From Phycisphaeraceae bacterium (GTDB lineage: Bacteria > Planctomycetota > Phycisphaerae > Phycisphaerales > Phycisphaeraceae): a stretch of 64,000 nucleotides of DNA. Positions within the stretch are counted from its first letter, which is position 1. Each line of letters begins with the position of its first letter. The DNA lies in assembly GCA_002716625.1 (NCBI GenBank), contig PBAS01000032.1:1-64000 (forward strand), written 5' to 3'. Below, in pieces: positions 54,070-63,835 of this stretch. A model generated the notes under the pieces. That model was not told the DNA's origin, did not search any database, and was given only the letters and a program-made list of their open reading frames with translations. The position numbers and the translations under genes are program-made.

Positions 54070-55257
54070 TTATCGCAGTTTGAGTGATCCGAGAGCCACC
54101 ACGGCAAAAATAGCACTGAGCAGCCAGAATCGAACCACAACCTGCTGTTCGGTCCAGCCTACCAAGTGAAAATGGTGGTGAATTGGTGCGCACTTGAAGA
54201 GACGTCCACCTCCCGTCAAGCGAAAATATCCAATCTGTAACATGACGGACAATGTTTCGGCAACAAAAATACCACCAATAATAAAAAGCAGAAATTCCTG
54301 TCGGATCACGACGGCGATGTAGCCAAGTAGTCCACCGAGTGTCAGTGAACCAATGTCGCCCATAAAAACTTGCGCTGGATTGCAGTTGAACCACAAGAAT
54401 CCAAGACAGCTCCCAACCATCGCCCCAGCTACAACAGCCAGTTCCCCACTAAGTGGGATAAAAGGTACTAGTAGGGGTTTGGCAATAACTCCATCGCCGG
54501 CGATAAATGCCAGGGCGAGAAAGGCCGCAGCACAAATTGCAGAAATCCCGGTTGCCAGACCATCCATTCCATCAGTTAGGTTGACTGCGTTGGAAGATCC
54601 TGCAATTACAATGACAGCCAATAATAAAAATTGCCACGTGCCCAGGACAATAACATTAGAGATATATCGTTCGCCGTCGAAAGTCCAGCTTTTGCTGAAG
54701 GGCAGGGTCAAACTATGGCTCATGTCGCGAATTTCTTGTGCCTGTGGTTCGATCTTGTGAATTCCATGATGGTGAATAAAGATACCCAGTACAACTGCCA
54801 GGGCGACTTGGCAAACGAATTTTTCCCAGAATTTAAGTCCTTCACGTGAACCAATGCTGCGGCGGGCACTGGTAAGCTTAAGCCAGTCATCAATCATTCC
54901 CAGAATGCTAAGCCAGGCAATGCATAGCAATGCCATGATTACGTAGAAACTTCCCAGGTCAGCTAGTAGCAATGTGCTTATGAGAATCGATAGGCTGATC
55001 ATGATCCCGCCCATCGTGGGTGTGTTCGCTTTTTGCTTCATGATCTGGTTTAAATCCTCGTGATAGAATTGAGGATTGTCGCCAATCTTCTGTTTTATCA
55101 ACCAACGGATAGTTGGCCGGGCGATGACGATGACAATCAGGAAACTGAGAATGATCGCAGCAATCGCGCGGAACGAGACATAGCCAAGAACGCGGAAGAA
55201 CCCCAGCCCGTGGTTGTCAAGCCAATTCTGAAATAGTTCGTATAGATTAAATATCAT
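54070..55257 (-). CDS. mraY: Phospho-N-acetylmuramoyl-pentapeptide transferase
   Basis: A 395-residue polytopic membrane enzyme that makes lipid I. Catalytic motifs are visible: GMIDDWLKLT (Asp pair), NLTDGMDGLATG, FMGDIGSLTLGG and HHHFHLVGWTEQQVVVRFW. The length is normal for MraY with extra loops. It lies 19 bases after murF. Its presence shows that this planctomycete has peptidoglycan precursor synthesis. Confidence 0.96.
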   Translation of the reverse strand: MIFNLYELFQNWLDNHGLGFFRVLGYVSFRAIAAIILSFLIVIVIARPTIRWLIKQKIGDNPQFYHEDLNQIMKQKANTPTMGGIMISLSILISTLLLADLGSFYVIMALLCIAWLSILGMIDDWLKLTSARRSIGSREGLKFWEKFVCQVALAVVLGIFIHHHGIHKIEPQAQEIRDMSHSLTLPFSKSWTFDGERYISNVIVLGTWQFLLLAVIVIAGSSNAVNLTDGMDGLATGISAICAAAFLALAFIAGDGVIAKPLLVPFIPLSGELAVVAGAMVGSCLGFLWFNCNPAQVFMGDIGSLTLGGLLGYIAVVIRQEFLLFIIGGIFVAETLSVMLQIGYFRLTGGGRLFKCAPIHHHFHLVGWTEQQVVVRFWLLSAIFAVVALGSLKLR

Positions 55258-55276
55258 GATCCCTGGTGCTGTAATT

Positions 55277-56683
55277 CTACATGGCTTTCAGCCAGTTTTC
55301 GATAGCTGGAATCAACCGCTCTAGTTTCATTGCACGGGAAGCCTTAATTAGTACGACATCACCGGGAGATAGTAACCCGGTAATTTGTGTTGGTAAGTTG
55401 TCTTGCCACTGGGTAAACGTGTGGATATCACCATCTGGCCATCGCCGGGATAAGGGTTCCGAGGCGAATCTGGCCAGTTCGCCGATCAGGATTGCGACCG
55501 TGGCACCTGGTGGTTCAAGGCGACCCACTGCAGCCACCAATCTTCCTAATCGCTGGTGTTCTCTGACCGCCCTTTCACCCAGTTCGAGCATATCACCAAG
55601 AATCATGATACGGCGGCTTTGGGTATCACCATGACGGCGTGCAAGAGTGACAATTGCCTGCTGCATGGAGGCTGGGTTGGCATTGTAGGCATCGTTGATG
55701 ATCGTGATCTGGTTTGGAGCCGAGCCGACGACCATTGCTTCAAGCCGCATCGGGATCGGGCGAATCACAGCCAGGGCATCTGCGATCTTGCTGTCTGGCA
55801 AGCCCATCCACCGGCCTATGGCTACTGCCGCGAGGGCATTGGTGGCATTGTGTTCGCCGGGCATCGGTAAGTTGATACACAAGCCATCATTTGTGGTAAA
55901 TCTAATTTGGTCAACATGCTGTTGGACCTGGGTGATTTGGACTTGGTTATGTGGGCGTTTGCCGAACCAGATCACCTTGCAATGATGCTCAAACTGATCG
56001 GTGCATTCATGAAAGGCTGTTGGTTTTAAGGTGTCACCATGCAACAGCATGACACCGCCTGTATTGATATGCTGAAATAATGAAAGTTTTTCGCGAGCAA
56101 TGGCATTTAAATTTTCAAAATTTCCGATATGCGCACAGCTGATATTTGTCAGGACAGCAGCATCCGGACGAACGATCTGTCCCAACGTCGAAATTTCGCC
56201 TGGGTGATTGGTCCCAATTTCCACCACGACATAATTGTCATCAGTTGATGCCCCAAGTAGTGTCAATGGGACACCGAGGTGATTATTGAAACTCCGTGGA
56301 CTTTGGGTGCCTTGGTATGTGGAAGCTAAGACCGTATGGATCATATGCCGTGTGGTGGTCTTTCCATTAGAACCAGTGATGGCAATCACCTTTGTGCCTG
56401 CTTGGCGCAATATTTCACGATATGCGGATGCAAGCTGTCCAAGTGCTTCAATCGTATCATTGACCTGCAATACTGGTATTGACTGGCAAGTAGATACCGG
56501 TCGGTCTACCAGAAGCATTTGGGCGCCGGCACGGCTGGCTTGCGTTAGAAAATCATGTCCATCGAAACATTCACCCTGTATAGCCACAAAGACCTGCCCT
56601 CGCTCCAGTGTCCGACTGTCGATACTGATGCCCGTCAGGCAGTTGTGGTGCGAGGTGGGATCTAAACGCCATGAACCACCCAC
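55277..56683 (-). CDS. murF: UDP-N-acetylmuramoyl-tripeptide--D-alanyl-D-alanine ligase
   Basis: A 468-residue Mur ligase that adds D-Ala-D-Ala. [13 protein letters not shown] is the ATP site; [29 protein letters not shown] and [15 protein letters not shown] are MurF-specific. The only accepted start codon is GTG at 56683, without a clear SD; the frame is open upstream towards the murE stop ([10 protein letters not shown]), so a few residues may be missing if a rare start is used. murE ends about 40 bases upstream. Confidence 0.95.
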   Translation of the reverse strand: MGGSWRLDPTSHHNCLTGISIDSRTLERGQVFVAIQGECFDGHDFLTQASRAGAQMLLVDRPVSTCQSIPVLQVNDTIEALGQLASAYREILRQAGTKVIAITGSNGKTTTRHMIHTVLASTYQGTQSPRSFNNHLGVPLTLLGASTDDNYVVVEIGTNHPGEISTLGQIVRPDAAVLTNISCAHIGNFENLNAIAREKLSLFQHINTGGVMLLHGDTLKPTAFHECTDQFEHHCKVIWFGKRPHNQVQITQVQQHVDQIRFTTNDGLCINLPMPGEHNATNALAAVAIGRWMGLPDSKIADALAVIRPIPMRLEAMVVGSAPNQITIINDAYNANPASMQQAIVTLARRHGDTQSRRIMILGDMLELGERAVREHQRLGRLVAAVGRLEPPGATVAILIGELARFASEPLSRRWPDGDIHTFTQWQDNLPTQITGLLSPGDVVLIKASRAMKLERLIPAIENWLKAM

Positions 56684-56723
56684 AATCTTTTGCAGGTGGC
56701 GGGGCGTCCAAAAGTCAGATTTG

Positions 56724-58238
56724 TTAAGTTGATTTTTGATTCAGAGCCTCGACTGCATGAAGTCGGTCATCGAAAGGATATCGGATGCCGTGGATTTCCT
56801 GGTAGGTTTCATGTCCCTTGCCTGCAAGCAGAACTGTGTCAGCATCAGTTGCCTGGGCAATGACCAATTCAATGGCCTTCCCCCGGTCTGGTTCGATGTG
56901 GACTTTCATTTCCGCGGGCACGCCCTTGAGGATACCATTGATAATGGCCTGTGGTGGTTCAGTCCGGGGATTGTCCGACGTGATAACCACATGATCAGCT
57001 AATTTGCAGGCCACGGCGGCCATTTCAGCACGCTTGGTGGTGTCGCGGTTGCCTCCGGCTCCGAATAGTGCGAGCAGGCGCCCTTTTGTCAAAGGCCGCA
57101 GGCTATTAAGAGCATGCTGGAGTGCATCAGGCGTGTGGGCATAGTCCACGACGACACACGGTCCGTGGTGAGTGGGCGTTCCGACAGGCTCAAGGCGACC
57201 AGGAACAGGTGGGCAGGTTTCCATCTTTTGTACGAGTTGTGTTGTTGGAAAGCTCAAGACCGAGGCTGCGGCCAATGCCTGCAGGGCGTTATAGGCGTTA
57301 TGCCTGCCAATAAAAGGTAACTTCAAATCAGTATGGCCCCATGGTCCATGAAAGGCGATATGACTGTGGTTTGATCCCAGTTGCAGCACTTTTGCGAAGC
57401 AGGTGTTATCAGAAGGCGGGCAAGTTTGCGGTGTTTGCAGCGTACAGGGAATCACTTGTGCCTGACAATCGCGCAACATGGTGGGTGCCTGTGGATCATC
57501 CGTGTTGATCACTGCAGTAGCCTGTTTGGAGAGTTGGCTGAATAACCGTGCTTTGGCAGCTGCATACTGATCAACTGTTTTGTGGTAGTCCAAGTGGTCG
57601 CTAGCGAGGTTGGTAAAGATGGCAACGTCAAAGCAGCAGGCATCTGTACGCCCTTGGCTAAGTGCATGACTTGAGACCTCCATAACTGCAGCCTTGCAGC
57701 CATTGGCGACCATTCGACTCTGTATGGCTGCGAGTTCTAGCGCGCCTGGAGTGGTAAGATTGGCAGTTTCAGTACTTCTGCCGTCATTGACCCACATCGT
57801 GCCAATGACACCACACCGGATACCGGTTTGGTTCAGTAGATGAGCCAGCATGAGGCTGGTGGTGGTTTTGCCATTGGTTCCGGTAATACCGATGATTTTG
57901 AGCTGTTTACTCGGATGGTCATAGAATCGTTCAGCAAGCTGGCCAACCAGAACTTGATTGATGCAGGAGCCTGTGAGCCAGGTAACCGAGCTGTCGATAT
58001 TGGGCCGAAGCGTCTGCATGTAGTTTTTATGGCAGAGGATCACATCTGCGCCCTGCTCAATGGCTTCCAGGACATGCTGCTTGATGGTGGTCTCATGGTT
58101 GCCACGAGCAATGAATAATGAACCACGCTTCTGACTCGATATCTGGCGTGTATCGTCGCTCAGATTGTGTATAGGGATATCTGCCGAGCCACTAACGAGG
58201 CTTAGATCCATTCCTTCCATCAGGTCGTGCAAGAGCAT
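56724..58238 (-). CDS. murE: UDP-N-acetylmuramoyl-tripeptide synthetase (MurE)
   Basis: A Mur ligase of 504 residues from ATG 58238. [16 protein letters not shown] is the ATP site, [14 protein letters not shown] and [14 protein letters not shown] are typical, and [12 protein letters not shown] contains the DNPR motif that marks meso-diaminopimelate specificity. An in-frame GTG at 58262 would add eight residues. It is the first gene of murE-murF-mraY; ftsI, ftsL and mraW, usually before it, are not present. Confidence 0.95.
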   Translation of the reverse strand: MLLHDLMEGMDLSLVSGSADIPIHNLSDDTRQISSQKRGSLFIARGNHETTIKQHVLEAIEQGADVILCHKNYMQTLRPNIDSSVTWLTGSCINQVLVGQLAERFYDHPSKQLKIIGITGTNGKTTTSLMLAHLLNQTGIRCGVIGTMWVNDGRSTETANLTTPGALELAAIQSRMVANGCKAAVMEVSSHALSQGRTDACCFDVAIFTNLASDHLDYHKTVDQYAAAKARLFSQLSKQATAVINTDDPQAPTMLRDCQAQVIPCTLQTPQTCPPSDNTCFAKVLQLGSNHSHIAFHGPWGHTDLKLPFIGRHNAYNALQALAAASVLSFPTTQLVQKMETCPPVPGRLEPVGTPTHHGPCVVVDYAHTPDALQHALNSLRPLTKGRLLALFGAGGNRDTTKRAEMAAVACKLADHVVITSDNPRTEPPQAIINGILKGVPAEMKVHIEPDRGKAIELVIAQATDADTVLLAGKGHETYQEIHGIRYPFDDRLHAVEALNQKST

Positions 58239-58458
58239 CTTGGTCGGCAATCCTGACCCCACATGCGCACGTAGATTCCGCCGTATTTGGGCGGACCAGT
58301 TAATATTCAGTTTGTATTATCGGAAATACCTTGGCCAGATCACAAGAGAATTACCAAGCGGTAAATCCGGACCACAAATGGACTGCTTTACTTTCAGCTT
58401 TGTGGTAAATGGATGAGTTACGGAGACCTAGAGGTCCGTTACGTGGTTTGGGATCGAG

Positions 58459-58653
58459 TTATAGCCTAGCTGCTGCAGCATGCGATCCACCGGTTCGGCG
58501 AACCCAGACGCTGTCTCGACCTCGCTGGCCATTAAGGCATGTGAGCCGGTCAAGATACGTCTGCAGAGAATGAACTTGAAATGAATGGAGGAATTCCTTG
58601 CCTGCCGATGGGTTCTGCTCTTGAATAGACCTGATGATTTCCTCTTTCTTCAT
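58459..58653 (-). CDS. Small conserved-looking protein of 64 residues
   Basis: A 64-residue protein starting MKKEEIIRSIQEQNPSAGKE, followed by FLHSF...LQTYLDRL. The pattern NPSAxxxFLxxF...LxxYLxRL resembles short proteins I associate with planctomycetes and no known function. The C-terminal third is Arg/Ala-rich and less regular. It lies 195 bases before murE on the same strand and is divergent from the 58908 gene. Confidence 0.65.
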   Translation of the reverse strand: MKKEEIIRSIQEQNPSAGKEFLHSFQVHSLQTYLDRLTCLNGQRGRDSVWVRRTGGSHAAAARL

Positions 58654-58907
58654 TCGAAGATACTCCGATTATTACGTACTAGATTAATGCCGCTGGCAAG
58701 TCATCGGCCGGTCGATGTCTGTACCTTGAGCCAATATAACCCGCTCGGACTCGCCAAAAGCATCTGCCGGCTATTTCCCTCGAGGTTAAATACGCTAGGT
58801 GTGGCGTTTTGATTCTGACCCATGACGGGGCAATTCAGTATCCTTTTCCGGATTTCATATTAGAATGGAAGTGGTTTTTTCAACGAGTTGATATAGGAAG
58901 ACTGTTG

Positions 58908-59324
58908 GTGTCCATCACCGTGCAAAGTCCCTACAGTGGCCGGCCGGTTAAGGTTCGTGACGAAGATGTCGGCCGGGCGGTCCGTGATGAAGCGGGCCGG
59001 ATTTTTTACGTTTTGTCCGATCCAGAAGGTGGAGGATACTGTGGGTCCCGGACTCGCAGCGGGAAACAGAGGACCCATGCGGCGACTTTAGATCGTGATG
59101 TGTCGCCTTCCCCGTCTTCTGCGGCGTCTGAAGGAGGCTTGGGCCAGTGCCATGATGCAACTGGTGAGCGACGTTCCGGTATTCGTGGGAAGTTGGTTAT
59201 CATCGTTCTGATCATGATTATGGCGGTTTTGGTCTACCTCTTTTCACCACTGGGTCCTTACAACTGGGAAAAAATGCGGTTCGGAGCAAGTTCCGGTGCC
59301 CATTTGCCGGTTGAATCTGATTGA
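58908..59324 (+). CDS. Membrane protein with GRPVKVRDxDVGRAVRD motif
   Basis: A 138-residue protein: VQSPYSGRPVKVRDEDVGRA followed by a short FYVL strand, a polar Ser/Gly/Arg-rich linker and one C-terminal transmembrane helix (KLVIIVLIMIMAVLVYLF). The N-terminal motif recurs in proteins of Phycisphaerae-type genomes as I recall them and may be a small recognition module. GTG 58908 has AGGAAG seven bases upstream and gives this start; the frame is open to 58809. It precedes an oligopeptide-type binding protein directly and is likely in its operon. Confidence 0.7.
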   Translation: MSITVQSPYSGRPVKVRDEDVGRAVRDEAGRIFYVLSDPEGGGYCGSRTRSGKQRTHAATLDRDVSPSPSSAASEGGLGQCHDATGERRSGIRGKLVIIVLIMIMAVLVYLFSPLGPYNWEKMRFGASSGAHLPVESD

Positions 59325-59372
59325 TTGCGCTCATTTGGTTTTTCCCGCGGAGCGAAAATTGGAAACCTGAGC

Positions 59373-61124
59373 ATGCGTTGGCTGCTGTTGGCGATATTCG
59401 TGATTGACTTGGTCATTGTGGCATGGTTATTCACCGGTAAACAGTCTCAACAGGAAGCCGATTTCGTATTTGTTTGTGGTACCGCCCATCGCAGGCTGGA
59501 TCCACAGCGGATGAGTTGGGGTATTGACCTACGAATTGCAGAATGCCTGTTCGACCCACTGACTAGGATCAAGCTTCCGGAGATGGTTGTTGAACCTGCC
59601 GCGGCTGAACGGTGGCAGGTTAGTGAAGATGGGAGGACTTATACCTTTCATATTCGCAGTGATGCCCGGTGGAGTAATGGTGATCCGGTTAAAGCTTCGG
59701 ACTTTGTTTATGCCTGGCGGCGTGCGCTGATGCCGGACTTGGTGGCAGATTACTCGCAGTTGCTTTGGGTTATTGATGGTGCCGAGAGATTCTACACATG
59801 GCGTCAGCAGCAGTTGATGGAGTATGCGGCGGGTGAACCGGATTCCGAGATTGCTAAGCAGTATTACCATGATGCATTAGATAAATTCGAGAAGTGGGTC
59901 GCTGTGCGGGTGCAAGGTGACAAAACACTGGTTGTCAAACTGGTTAGGCCCGTTCACTATTTTTTGCAATTATGCGCCTTTGGTACCTATATGCCTGTGC
60001 ATCAGCCAACGGTTGAAAGCCAGACGACCATTGACCGGCATTCGGGTCGATTGGTGCAGGACCCTTCGTGGACGAATCCCCGAAAGTTGGTGTGCAATGG
60101 TCCCTACGTGCTGTCTCGGCGCCGGTTTAAACGTGATCTTTTGATGGTGGCCAATCCACACTATTGGAATCGTGCGGCAATGGGCAACCAAAGCATTTTA
60201 GAATTAATCATTCAGAATCCTGCCAACGCTCTCATGTTATATGAAATGGGACAGGTGCATTGGCTACCGGATATACCTTCCAGCGGAGCAATTGCTGCCG
60301 ACCTGCTTGAGCAGAAGCGTGATGATGTTCACATCGCCGCGGCAGCGGGGACATATTTTTATAACTTCAATTGTAAATCCACACTATTGGACGGCTCAGA
60401 TAATCCTTTGGCAGATCCGCGTGTCCGTCGTGCCCTGGCGATGGGTATTGATCGCTCCAGTATTGTCAAAAATATTACCCGTTTGCAACAACGCCCAGCC
60501 ATGAGTTTTACACCATTCGGTGCGATTCCTGGATTCGATCCACCCCGTGAGGCCGGGGCAAGTTTTAACCCGCAGCAGGCTCGCTCTCTGCTTGCTGAAG
60601 CGGGATACGACTCGATCCGTGGCAGCAAACAACTCAAGGGCCTATCGATCCTATATAACACTGGTTCTGGTCACGAGCAGATTGCACAGGCTATCAAGCG
60701 TACGTGGGAGCATGAACTCGGGGTTGTCGTTAAATTGGAAGGTCAAGAGGTTGCCTCATTTGGTGAACGGCTGAAGAATCACGACTTCACCATCGCTCGG
60801 GCAGGTTGGTTTGGGGACTACCGTGATCCCACAACCTTTCTGGATAAGTTTAGAACTGATAATGGGAATAATGACGCGGCGTATAGCAACTTGGCGTTCG
60901 ATCGGCTTATGCAAGACGCATCATCTGAACTGCATCCTATTAAACGAATGGCTATTTTACGCCAAGCGGAATCACTGATGCTTTTGGAACAACCAATTGC
61001 GCCGATTTACCAGTATGTAAACTTCCAAATGTTCAAGCAAGATCATGTTAAGAATATGTTTCCTAATCCATGGAATTATAGGCGCCTTGAACTCGTGGAA
61101 GTCAATTCGGTGGTAGGTGATTAG
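59373..61124 (+). CDS. oppA: OppA-type peptide-binding protein, membrane-anchored
   Basis: A 583-residue family 5 solute-binding protein. An N-terminal hydrophobic helix (WLLLAIFVIDLVIVAWLFTG) anchors or exports it; no lipobox is visible. Family features: FDPLTRI, AERWQVSEDGRTYTFHIR, WSNGDPVKASDFVYAWRR and RRALAMGIDRSSIVKNI. It should bind oligopeptides or similar. The frame is open to a TTG at 59325, next to the previous stop; ATG 59373 gives the usual start. oppB follows in 11 bases. Confidence 0.92.
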   Translation: MRWLLLAIFVIDLVIVAWLFTGKQSQQEADFVFVCGTAHRRLDPQRMSWGIDLRIAECLFDPLTRIKLPEMVVEPAAAERWQVSEDGRTYTFHIRSDARWSNGDPVKASDFVYAWRRALMPDLVADYSQLLWVIDGAERFYTWRQQQLMEYAAGEPDSEIAKQYYHDALDKFEKWVAVRVQGDKTLVVKLVRPVHYFLQLCAFGTYMPVHQPTVESQTTIDRHSGRLVQDPSWTNPRKLVCNGPYVLSRRRFKRDLLMVANPHYWNRAAMGNQSILELIIQNPANALMLYEMGQVHWLPDIPSSGAIAADLLEQKRDDVHIAAAAGTYFYNFNCKSTLLDGSDNPLADPRVRRALAMGIDRSSIVKNITRLQQRPAMSFTPFGAIPGFDPPREAGASFNPQQARSLLAEAGYDSIRGSKQLKGLSILYNTGSGHEQIAQAIKRTWEHELGVVVKLEGQEVASFGERLKNHDFTIARAGWFGDYRDPTTFLDKFRTDNGNNDAAYSNLAFDRLMQDASSELHPIKRMAILRQAESLMLLEQPIAPIYQYVNFQMFKQDHVKNMFPNPWNYRRLELVEVNSVVGD

Positions 61125-61135
61125 GGTGGCGGGTA

Positions 61136-62059
61136 ATGGTTCATTTGATTTCAATGCGGCTGGTACAAACGCCATTGATTCTCATGGCGATCTTTCTAAT
61201 TACGTTTGTATGTGCATGGCTGATACCTGGTGATCCCTTGGAGCGTCCCGAAGGGCAACGGCCACCCATCGAAATCCGGGTTGCCATGGCTAAGCAGTAC
61301 AACCTTGACTCACCTGGATCGTTCTTGGCAGGTTATATACATAATTTGCTGACCAAGTTCGATTTGGGACCGAGTTTGCAGTACCGCGATCAACGCGTCA
61401 ACGAAATTGTTGCATCGGGTTTGCCTGTCAGCGCGTTGTTGGGTGTTGCGGCACTCCTTGTTGCGCTGCATATCGGTCTTGTGGCCGGTGTGTTGGGGGC
61501 ACTGCGGCCGGGCACTGTTCTGGATCTATCAAGTCTTGGGGTTGCTGTTGTGGGCGTGAGCCTGCCGACATTTGTGACGGGCTCGATTCTCCTGGTTGTA
61601 TTTGCAAATCTATTACAACTGGCACCGGTGGGTGGCTGGGGGACTGCAAGACACCTGATGTTACCTGCGCTGGCCCTGGGGTTGTTGCCAGGTGCTTATA
61701 TCGCTCGTTTAGTTCGCCTTGGCTTGGCCGATGTGATGGCAAGCGATTACATTCGTACCGCATTGGCCAAGGGGCTGTCTTCACACCGTGTTCTATTTAA
61801 GCATGCACTTAAAGTTGCATTCCTGCCGGTGTTAAGCTATTTGGGGCCAGCAGCTGCATTTGCTGTTACAGGTTCATTTGTGGTCGAAATGGTTTTTGCG
61901 ATTCCCGGTATGGGGGAACATTTTGTCAATGCGGTGCTCAATAAGGACCAGTTCTTGATTCTTGGCGTGGTGCTGGTCTACTCAGTTATTCTTGTCCTGT
62001 TTAATCTTGTGGTGGATGTGGCTTATGCCTGGTTGGATCCCCGTATCGAGTTGACATGA
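61136..62059 (+). CDS. oppB: OppB-type ABC transporter permease
   Basis: A 307-residue permease with six hydrophobic helices. LIPGDPLERPEGQRPP follows helix 1 as in DppB/OppB; the EAA-type loop is ALAKGLSSHRVLFKHALKVA and FVVEMVFAIPGMGEHFVNAV lies before the last helix. It should pair with an OppC permease and OppD/F ATPases, none of which are in the window. Its stop overlaps an ATG in an ATGA arrangement, as if oppC once followed. Confidence 0.93.
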   Translation: MVHLISMRLVQTPLILMAIFLITFVCAWLIPGDPLERPEGQRPPIEIRVAMAKQYNLDSPGSFLAGYIHNLLTKFDLGPSLQYRDQRVNEIVASGLPVSALLGVAALLVALHIGLVAGVLGALRPGTVLDLSSLGVAVVGVSLPTFVTGSILLVVFANLLQLAPVGGWGTARHLMLPALALGLLPGAYIARLVRLGLADVMASDYIRTALAKGLSSHRVLFKHALKVAFLPVLSYLGPAAAFAVTGSFVVEMVFAIPGMGEHFVNAVLNKDQFLILGVVLVYSVILVLFNLVVDVAYAWLDPRIELT

Positions 62060-62224
62060 GTGATGTGGTTATTAGTGAACTTGCAAGTTGTAACGGGACT
62101 TGGTGTCCCGGGAACGCCGGAATTTTGATGAACCAGCGTCAAGGCATTGTATTATCGATCGATGGTGGTAAAATAGGGCTTTATTCTATCCCAATGACCC
62201 ATCTGGTGAACTTCGGCATTGTCA

Positions 62225-63760
62225 ATGTCGCTGCATGAGACCACACAATCCTTGGACGACAGTACGTTGTTGGCCCTTGTGGAGGCCAGCCGCGCCATCA
62301 TTCGTGAATCCCAATTAGATCGCGTATTGAGCCATGTGGCTGAGCAGGGGGCAATTGTGCTCAACGCGGAGGCGGCCAGTGTGTTGCTGCTGGATCCAGA
62401 TCGTGATGAACTCGTCTTTGCAGCGGCCACCGGCCCTAAAGGGATTGAACTGGTGGGTGAACGATTTGATGCCAAACTTGGTGTTGTCGGCGAAGCGCTG
62501 CGCACCGGGGGGCCTCTGCGTGTCGACGACGTGTCCGGTCACAATAAATTTTTTTCCGGTATTGATGCTAAGACCCAAATGCACACCCGCAGCCTCATTG
62601 CGGCACCATTGATCCATTTAGATGAGCCGGTTGGGGTGCTGGAGGTCATGAATCCCAAACGCCATCGCAATTTCACGGATTCGGATCTTGATCTGGTTCA
62701 CGTGCTGGCAAATCTTGCTGATGCAGCAGTTTTGCGAGGAAAAGATTACGATCGCGTTAGTCGTGATAATCGTGCTCTGCGTGAATCCATCGGTTACCCG
62801 CAAATCATCGGTCAATCAGCTGCCATCCAGCAGGTCTTGGAGCTTTGTCGCAAGGTCGCCGCTTCCAATGTGACGGTCATGGTTTCCGGGGAAACCGGAA
62901 CGGGTAAGGAACTGATTTCGCGAGCTATTCATGATTTTTCGCCACGTCATGACAAGCCATTTGTGGCCGTAAATTGCGCGGCGCTCACTGAAACACTTCT
63001 TGAAAGCGAGTTGTTTGGTCATGAGAAAGGCGCCTTTACTGGTGCCACCGAGCGGAAGCTTGGTCGTTTTGAACTGGCTGAAGGCGGAACACTTTTGCTT
63101 GATGAACTTGGAGAGATGACTCATGCTACACAGGTCAAGTTGCTGCGTGTCTTGCAGGAACGTGAATTTGTACGTGTAGGCGGAACACAGACCATTGTGT
63201 GCGATGTCCGCATCGTTGCGGCAACTAATCGGGACCTGAAGACGGATATTGACGAGGGGAGATTCCGGGAAGATCTTTACTATCGGCTTAATGTGTTTCC
63301 CATTGAGGTGCCGCCACTACGTAATCGTTTGGAGGATTTGCCTGTTTTGGTGGACTATTTCACCAAACAGCTTGCTCCTGATCTTGGTATTACAGAACTG
63401 CATATTTCAGATGATGCTGTAACTGCCCTTAATGCCTACAATTGGCCAGGAAATGTTCGCGAGTTACGGAACGTTATTGAGCGGGGGATTCTCCTTTCTG
63501 ACCACGGCAATATGACACAGGCGAACTTGCCGCCTGAGATTGCAAATCATGATTTTGGCGCTACTATTGAGCCAGCTTCCAGCAGTGCTATGAGTCAGCC
63601 ATCAGGTGATGGATCAAAGTTGGCGGTGCAAGAAAGGGCCATCATTCTGAATGCACTAACACAATCTGGATGGAATCAATCGGCAGCAGCACGGGCATTG
63701 GGGATCACGCGCGATCACCTACGATATCGAATTAAAAAATACGATCTTAAGCGGCCCTAG
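62225..63760 (+). CDS. Sigma-54-dependent activator with GAF and Fis-type HTH
   Basis: A 511-residue bacterial enhancer-binding protein. Residues about 25-175 form a GAF domain (AASVLLLDPDRDELVF, LGVVGEALRTGGPLRV, TRSLIAAPL); then the AAA+ domain: GETGTGKE, the sigma-54 loop GAFTGA, Walker B GGTLLLDELGEM and VRIVAATNRDL; the C-terminus is a Fis helix-turn-helix (NQSAAARALGITRDHLRYRI). It should activate sigma-54 promoters on sensing a small ligand or signal. ATG 62225 is preferred; TTG 62219 is also in frame. The targets are unknown; position suggests the opp genes. Confidence 0.95.
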   Translation: MSLHETTQSLDDSTLLALVEASRAIIRESQLDRVLSHVAEQGAIVLNAEAASVLLLDPDRDELVFAAATGPKGIELVGERFDAKLGVVGEALRTGGPLRVDDVSGHNKFFSGIDAKTQMHTRSLIAAPLIHLDEPVGVLEVMNPKRHRNFTDSDLDLVHVLANLADAAVLRGKDYDRVSRDNRALRESIGYPQIIGQSAAIQQVLELCRKVAASNVTVMVSGETGTGKELISRAIHDFSPRHDKPFVAVNCAALTETLLESELFGHEKGAFTGATERKLGRFELAEGGTLLLDELGEMTHATQVKLLRVLQEREFVRVGGTQTIVCDVRIVAATNRDLKTDIDEGRFREDLYYRLNVFPIEVPPLRNRLEDLPVLVDYFTKQLAPDLGITELHISDDAVTALNAYNWPGNVRELRNVIERGILLSDHGNMTQANLPPEIANHDFGATIEPASSSAMSQPSGDGSKLAVQERAIILNALTQSGWNQSAAARALGITRDHLRYRIKKYDLKRP

Positions 63761-63835
63761 TATCCCACCTGATCCCGATTCAGTTTATACAATGGTGAAA
63801 GTAAACGCTGCGCCAGATACATTGAAGCGGTCCAC

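Noticed and set aside
62056-62238. 60-codon frame starting in the oppB stop (ATGA)
   Set aside because: No OppC features such as membrane helices; noted as a possible remnant, not called as a gene.
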